Shown: piece after piece, positions 61,401 to 64,000 of the stretch
Layout of the letters: each line of letters begins with the position of its first letter
Numbering within the stretch: the stretch's first letter is position 1
Source of the DNA: Flavobacterium psychraerolatum
GTDB taxonomy: Bacteria; Bacteroidota; Bacteroidia; Flavobacteriales; Flavobacteriaceae
Length of the DNA: 64,000 bases
Direction: 5' to 3'
Assembly (NCBI RefSeq): GCF_025960985.1
Contig: NZ_JAOQMX010000004.1
Coordinates: forward strand, 62,001-126,000
The notes under the pieces: generated by a model
Seen by the model: the letters and a program-made list of their open reading frames with translations, nothing else
The model's database searches: none
What the model was told of the DNA's origin: nothing
Made by a program: the position numbers and the translations under genes

Positions 61401-62489
61401 GGTTGTTAAGTCATATATGTAGGTCGCTGCTCCAGAATTACAGTTTCTTAAATCTATTGAGTTATTTGTTTTTAAATTTGAGAAAATTATTTTGTCGGTA
61501 ATCACGCAGCTAGTTCCTACTTGTTCAATTACTACTTCATAAGTACCTGCCTGAGTCACCATCAAGGATTCTTTATTTTCTCCAATGATGATTTGATCAT
61601 CTTTTTTCCAAACGTGATGGTATTTTGGGTCGGTTAATCCTGTTTTGATTTCTACCGTATTTCCTTCACAAATAGTTTGATTTGGACCTAGGTCAGCATT
61701 GGTTGTAAAGCTACCAGAGCGTAAAAATACTGCAGAGTCGTAATTAGAGTCATTTGCATCGCCTATCATTAAACGAATACGGTACAAATGATTGGGAGTA
61801 ATAGTTGCCGAAGCGGTTAGTACTTGCGTGTAACCTCTCATGTTTAAGGTAGATGATAAAGGGTCAGAAACAGTGTAAGTCGAAAATAAATTGGAGTTTA
61901 CAGAAGCACATGAGGAGTTGTATTTGTTATCTCTAATGTTTTTCACCGATATTGGATCGCTTGACCCTGGGACAATGGCTAAGTTCTGGGTTGTATTCTC
62001 ATCTAGGTCAGTTAGTAGAAATGCAAAAACATCACTAAAACCGCATTGGTACTCACCATATTCATTCGAAGCAAATAGAAAATCAAAACTAAATTCATTT
62101 GACAAAGGAACAAAATCAAATTGCAAGTAAGCAACATCTGTAATAGGGATATTTTGTCCCGTACTATTACTAATTTTTTGTAAGTCAGGATCAGTATTAG
62201 TATTCAATTCACTGCTCAGATTTAGTCCAGTATAAGGTCCTTCAGTATGTTTTGCAATTCCATTTCGAATAATTACTCCTTCATTTATAGGAAAAGAGGA
62301 GGAGTTGTTATTGAAATAAGCCGTTGATTGATTTGATGAAATCGAAATGTTAGATACTGTTGTACACGAATTACCTAGTAGTAACTGGATTAATTGATTG
62401 GCGTCACGACTACTGTCGTCAACGGTTATTGATTGTGCAAGGATTCCGGTATAGAACACAAGACAAAAAAGTAGGTATAGTTTTTTCAT
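58446..62489 (-). CDS. T9SS type B sorting-domain protein with choice-of-anchor L and eight repeat modules
   Basis: 1347 residues, secreted. The signal peptide (MKKLYLLFCLVFYTGILAQ) is followed by a choice-of-anchor L domain (about 25-265; SFDFLFASNEYGEYQCGFSD) and an Ig-like segment (about 268-345). Eight tandem modules of 60-80 residues (about 540-1100) each begin C-x-S-Y-x-L-P and continue GNYYT, GxGT, AGxxI and LYIY. The C-terminus is a gliding-motility type B sorting domain starting FFTPNNDGYNDFW near residue 1255. Such proteins are exported by T9SS and held at the surface, often as adhesins. Confidence 0.92.
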   Translation of the reverse strand: MKKLYLLFCLVFYTGILAQSITVDDSSRDANQLIQLLLGNSCTTVSNISISSNQSTAYFNNNSSSFPINEGVIIRNGIAKHTEGPYTGLNLSSELNTNTDPDLQKISNSTGQNIPITDVAYLQFDFVPLSNEFSFDFLFASNEYGEYQCGFSDVFAFLLTDLDENTTQNLAIVPGSSDPISVKNIRDNKYNSSCASVNSNLFSTYTVSDPLSSTLNMRGYTQVLTASATITPNHLYRIRLMIGDANDSNYDSAVFLRSGSFTTNADLGPNQTICEGNTVEIKTGLTDPKYHHVWKKDDQIIIGENKESLMVTQAGTYEVVIEQVGTSCVITDKIIFSNLKTNNSIDLRNCNSGAATYIYDLTTNNAKKLAIDETKYELFYYETSANAQTNTKAIENPQTYENIGEQTIYIKIKNKTTNTFCNWIQSFQLLLDTPALPKKPNNIEICDNTTGNKINLLINNSIILNGQDPDTYTISYHSSPEDAATDSNALPSNYTVTSFPKVNTVWVRMTNILSKNCFNITSFDIIVNPKPLVDRLEKVIECVSYTLPPLTNGNYYTESDGKGTMLHAGDLIETSGTFYIYSISGDSACTNQSTFNVIISNEYSIPLDYCGVFIVPDPSIGNFYTNSGGPDGTGTLLPTGTKITTNQTVYYYAVVNGSICTDDSYAINILPLPILDPTPNVVTCNSYKLPILSHGEYYTASDGLGEKLSAGTVITKSQSIYVYSKQANCANQNIFNVTIIPSVIDQPSCGSYKLPDLPTGKYYTEPEGAGSSIPFGTTITESTTIYIYANTTIIPNCTNNMFFKVNIKPIPIVDQIKNVLRCKEDPYVLSTLIHGDYFTGPNRTGIHLKEGDQITNSKTIYINNIVDGCTNESSFKVEIRELPKLTIITDVTTCKSYKIPTVSDGLFYSESKGKGKLIAPGTIITQTQVIYLYNKWPDLSSCDNENAININIIGIKVDNPVNVKTCNSYTLPALTSGNYYTQPGGKGTLLNAGSIIPSTQKLYIYGKNGTRFICEDENEFIITISKTPNLLQPSDIAICNSYTLPELTEGNYYEKSNGSGTKYFAGDEIKKDQTLYVYATATDNINCFDEKKFNITIYPLNNLELKNGVICVDYKTGELLNPAYIDSGLDPIKYTVDWLLNGELVGTGSDFIATQEGTYDVDITKNVPDIGNDCGYNPTSFNIIKSSPAIANINVSDSFTDKIDVTAIAILGYGSYEFKLDDGSYQESPIFKNINSGEHSISIIDKKGNCNPTIITAIVLNHPKFFTPNNDGYNDFWNIPELASQPNAVISIFDRYGKLITQLNPSSNGWDGRYHNTELPSDDYWFVVNYNFEKTSKIYKSHFSLKR
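59190..60880 (-). repeat. Eight-module repeat region in the T9SS cargo gene
   Basis: Modules start at CVSYTLPPL, CGVFIVPDP, CNSYKLPIL, CGSYKLPDL, CKEDPYVLS, CKSYKIPTV, CNSYTLPAL and CNSYTLPEL. They share the pattern G-x-Y-Y-T, then G-x-G-T, then I-x-x-x-Q-x-L-Y-I-Y and a C-x-N/D-E. The fifth is the most divergent. The copies are diverged in DNA, so the array is old. Confidence 0.85.
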
Positions 62490-62816
62490 CTGATTTATAT
62501 TTGGGGTAATAATTAATCAGCATAAAAATAGGAAAAAAATACTCAAATAAACACTTTAGCAGTTTTATATGTATTTTATCGATTCTTATTTATTTTTTTA
62601 TAAATTAAATCTTATATAAGTATTGAAATAGATTGACTTTTTTTATAGAATTGTTTGTAGTGTTTAATCAATATATTTCCTTTTATAAATAGTTAAATAC
62701 CTCAACAGGAGTGATTTATTTAATTTTTTAAACAAAAAAACCTGACAATTTTACATCATCAGGTTCTCTCTTTATTCTATTCTCTATTTTCTTTATTCTA
62801 AAAAATCTAAAAAAAA
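62490..62816. other. Intergenic region between lepA and the T9SS cargo gene
   Basis: 327 bp, strongly AT-rich, with no gene; it holds the lepA terminator at 62733-62765 and presumably the promoter of the cargo gene. Confidence 0.55.
62733..62765 (-). terminator. Terminator of lepA
   Basis: AACCTGA and TCAGGTT pair across a 13-base loop; the minus strand continues into a T run, 52 bp beyond the lepA stop. Confidence 0.75.
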
Positions 62817-64000
62817 TTAATCATTCAATTTCAAAACAGCCATAAACGCTTCTTGCGGAATCTCAACGTTTCCAACCAATCTCATACGTTTTTTACCTTT
62901 TTTCTGTTTTTCCAATAATTTACGTTTTCTCGAAATATCACCACCATAACATTTGGCGGTAACATCTTTACGTAATGCTTTGATGGTTTCACGCGAAATC
63001 ACTTTCACACCAATCGCCGCTTGAATCGGAATATCAAATTGTTGTCTTGGGATCAATTCTCTCAACTTCTCACACATCTTTTTACCAATAGAGTAAGCGT
63101 TGTCCGTGTGCATCAATGAGGATAAAGCATCCACAATAGTCGCATTTAATAAAATATCTACTTTCACCAAGTTCGAAGTTCTCATTCCAATCGGCGTATA
63201 ATCAAACGAAGCATAACCCTTTGAAACCGTTTTCAATCGATCATAAAAATCAAATACAATCTCCGCTAGTGGCATGTCAAAAGTTAATTCAACACGTTCC
63301 GTAGTCAAATACGTTTGGTTGGTTATCAAACCACGTTTTTCGATACACAAACTCATTACATTTCCAACATAATCAGATTTTGTAATAATCGTCGCTTTGA
63401 TAAAAGGTTCTTCCACATGGTCCAAACGCGAAGGTTCAGGCAAATCAGATGGATTGTTCACAATCAAAATGGTGTCAGGCTCTTTTTTGGTATACGCATG
63501 GTACGAAACGTTGGGAACCGTAGTAATCACTGTCATGTTAAACTCACGCTCCAAACGCTCTTGGATAATCTCCATGTGCAACATTCCTAAGAATCCACAA
63601 CGGAAACCAAATCCTAAAGCCGCCGAACTTTCAGGTAAAAACACCAACGACGCATCGTTTAACTGTAGTTTTTCCATCGAGTTTCTCAACTCTTCGTAGT
63701 CTTCGGTGTCTACCGGGTAGATTCCAGCAAATACCATTGGTTTTACATCCTCAAATCCAGTTATTATATTTGTAGTTGGATTTTTTGCATCTGTCAATGT
63801 ATCTCCAACTTTTACTTCTTTCGCTTCTTTAATACCCGATATCAAGTACCCAACATCACCAGCCGAAATTACTTGTTTCGGAACTTGGTTTAATTTCAAC
63901 GTACCAATTTCGTCAGCAAAATATTCATTTCCTGTAGCCATGAATTTTATCTTCTGACCTTTTTTAATTTGTCCGTTTTTCACACGGAAAATTACTTCAA
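62817..64000 (-). CDS. lepA: Elongation factor 4 (LepA), 5' partial
   Basis: The frame is open to the right edge, so the GTPase domain lies outside the window; the visible part is about 394 codons of a protein normally near 598 residues. Domain II begins near [37 protein letters not shown], the [20 protein letters not shown] segment and [19 protein letters not shown] mark domains III and V. The LepA-specific C-terminal domain, with [20 protein letters not shown], is intact. LepA binds ribosomes and helps initiation or back-translocation. Confidence 0.96.
   Translation of the reverse strand, partial: EVIFRVKNGQIKKGQKIKFMATGNEYFADEIGTLKLNQVPKQVISAGDVGYLISGIKEAKEVKVGDTLTDAKNPTTNIITGFEDVKPMVFAGIYPVDTEDYEELRNSMEKLQLNDASLVFLPESSAALGFGFRCGFLGMLHMEIIQERLEREFNMTVITTVPNVSYHAYTKKEPDTILIVNNPSDLPEPSRLDHVEEPFIKATIITKSDYVGNVMSLCIEKRGLITNQTYLTTERVELTFDMPLAEIVFDFYDRLKTVSKGYASFDYTPIGMRTSNLVKVDILLNATIVDALSSLMHTDNAYSIGKKMCEKLRELIPRQQFDIPIQAAIGVKVISRETIKALRKDVTAKCYGGDISRKRKLLEKQKKGKKRMRLVGNVEIPQEAFMAVLKLND

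Overview
The window is chromosomal DNA of a Bacteroidota bacterium of the Flavobacterium type. It is AT-rich. It carries type IX secretion (T9SS) components and cargo (PorZ, a type B sorting-domain protein), promoters with the Bacteroidota -7 box TAnnTTTG, few clear Shine-Dalgarno sites, and flavobacterial families such as IPExxxVDY. No rRNA, tRNA or CRISPR array was recognised. Both edges cut genes: an MGH1-like glycoside hydrolase on the left and lepA on the right.

Layout. 1-5.7 kb: glycoside hydrolase, Na+/solute symporter, glycerate kinase and a Gfo/Idh/MocA oxidoreductase; the first three look like a route for using a glycosylglycerate. 5.8-8.2 kb: an outer-membrane-type protein divergent from gdhA. 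8.3-12.5 kb: porZ, an acyltransferase and recO. 13-17.6 kb: ileS, a DksA/TraR-like protein and lspA. 18.3-26.8 kb: 5-formyl-THF cyclo-ligase and an AstE/AspA-like hydrolase on the minus strand, then uvrC, a patatin/beta-barrel protein, a DUF3108 protein and an M23 endopeptidase. 26.8-27.95 kb: an IS30-family element with an internal 52-bp perfect palindrome. 28-36 kb: an orphan gene, pgi, a small haem-protein-like membrane protein, an RlpA-like protein, CYTH, dinB, a Bax-inhibitor-1-like protein and a beta-barrel protein. 36.2-40.7 kb: a minus-strand block of acpP, fabF, rnc, IPExxxVDY and pyk. 40.9-44.9 kb: purN, rnhA, a PfkB kinase and an amidophosphoribosyltransferase. 45.2-51.7 kb: sodA, an uncharacterised exported-protein pair, comF and glyS. 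52-56.2 kb: a signalling region. 56.3-64 kb: thiL, a second PfkB kinase, a 1347-residue T9SS cargo protein and lepA.

The most unusual part is 52.0-56.2 kb. An orphan LytTR regulator with Glu in place of the phosphoacceptor Asp is followed by a 103-residue exported protein. More than half of that protein is five amino-acid-identical 13-residue repeats whose DNA differs only at synonymous positions. Next come a TPR lipoprotein-type histidine kinase and a response regulator. This could be a surface or peptide-signal system, but the functional link is inferred from gene order only.

Non-coding DNA holds two families of dispersed structured repeats with three copies each (family A at 2.9, 20.0 and 46.0 kb; family B at 17.7, 28.7 and 32.1 kb). 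It also holds decayed gene remnants, including two T9SS sorting-domain fossils upstream of ileS, and many hairpin terminators.
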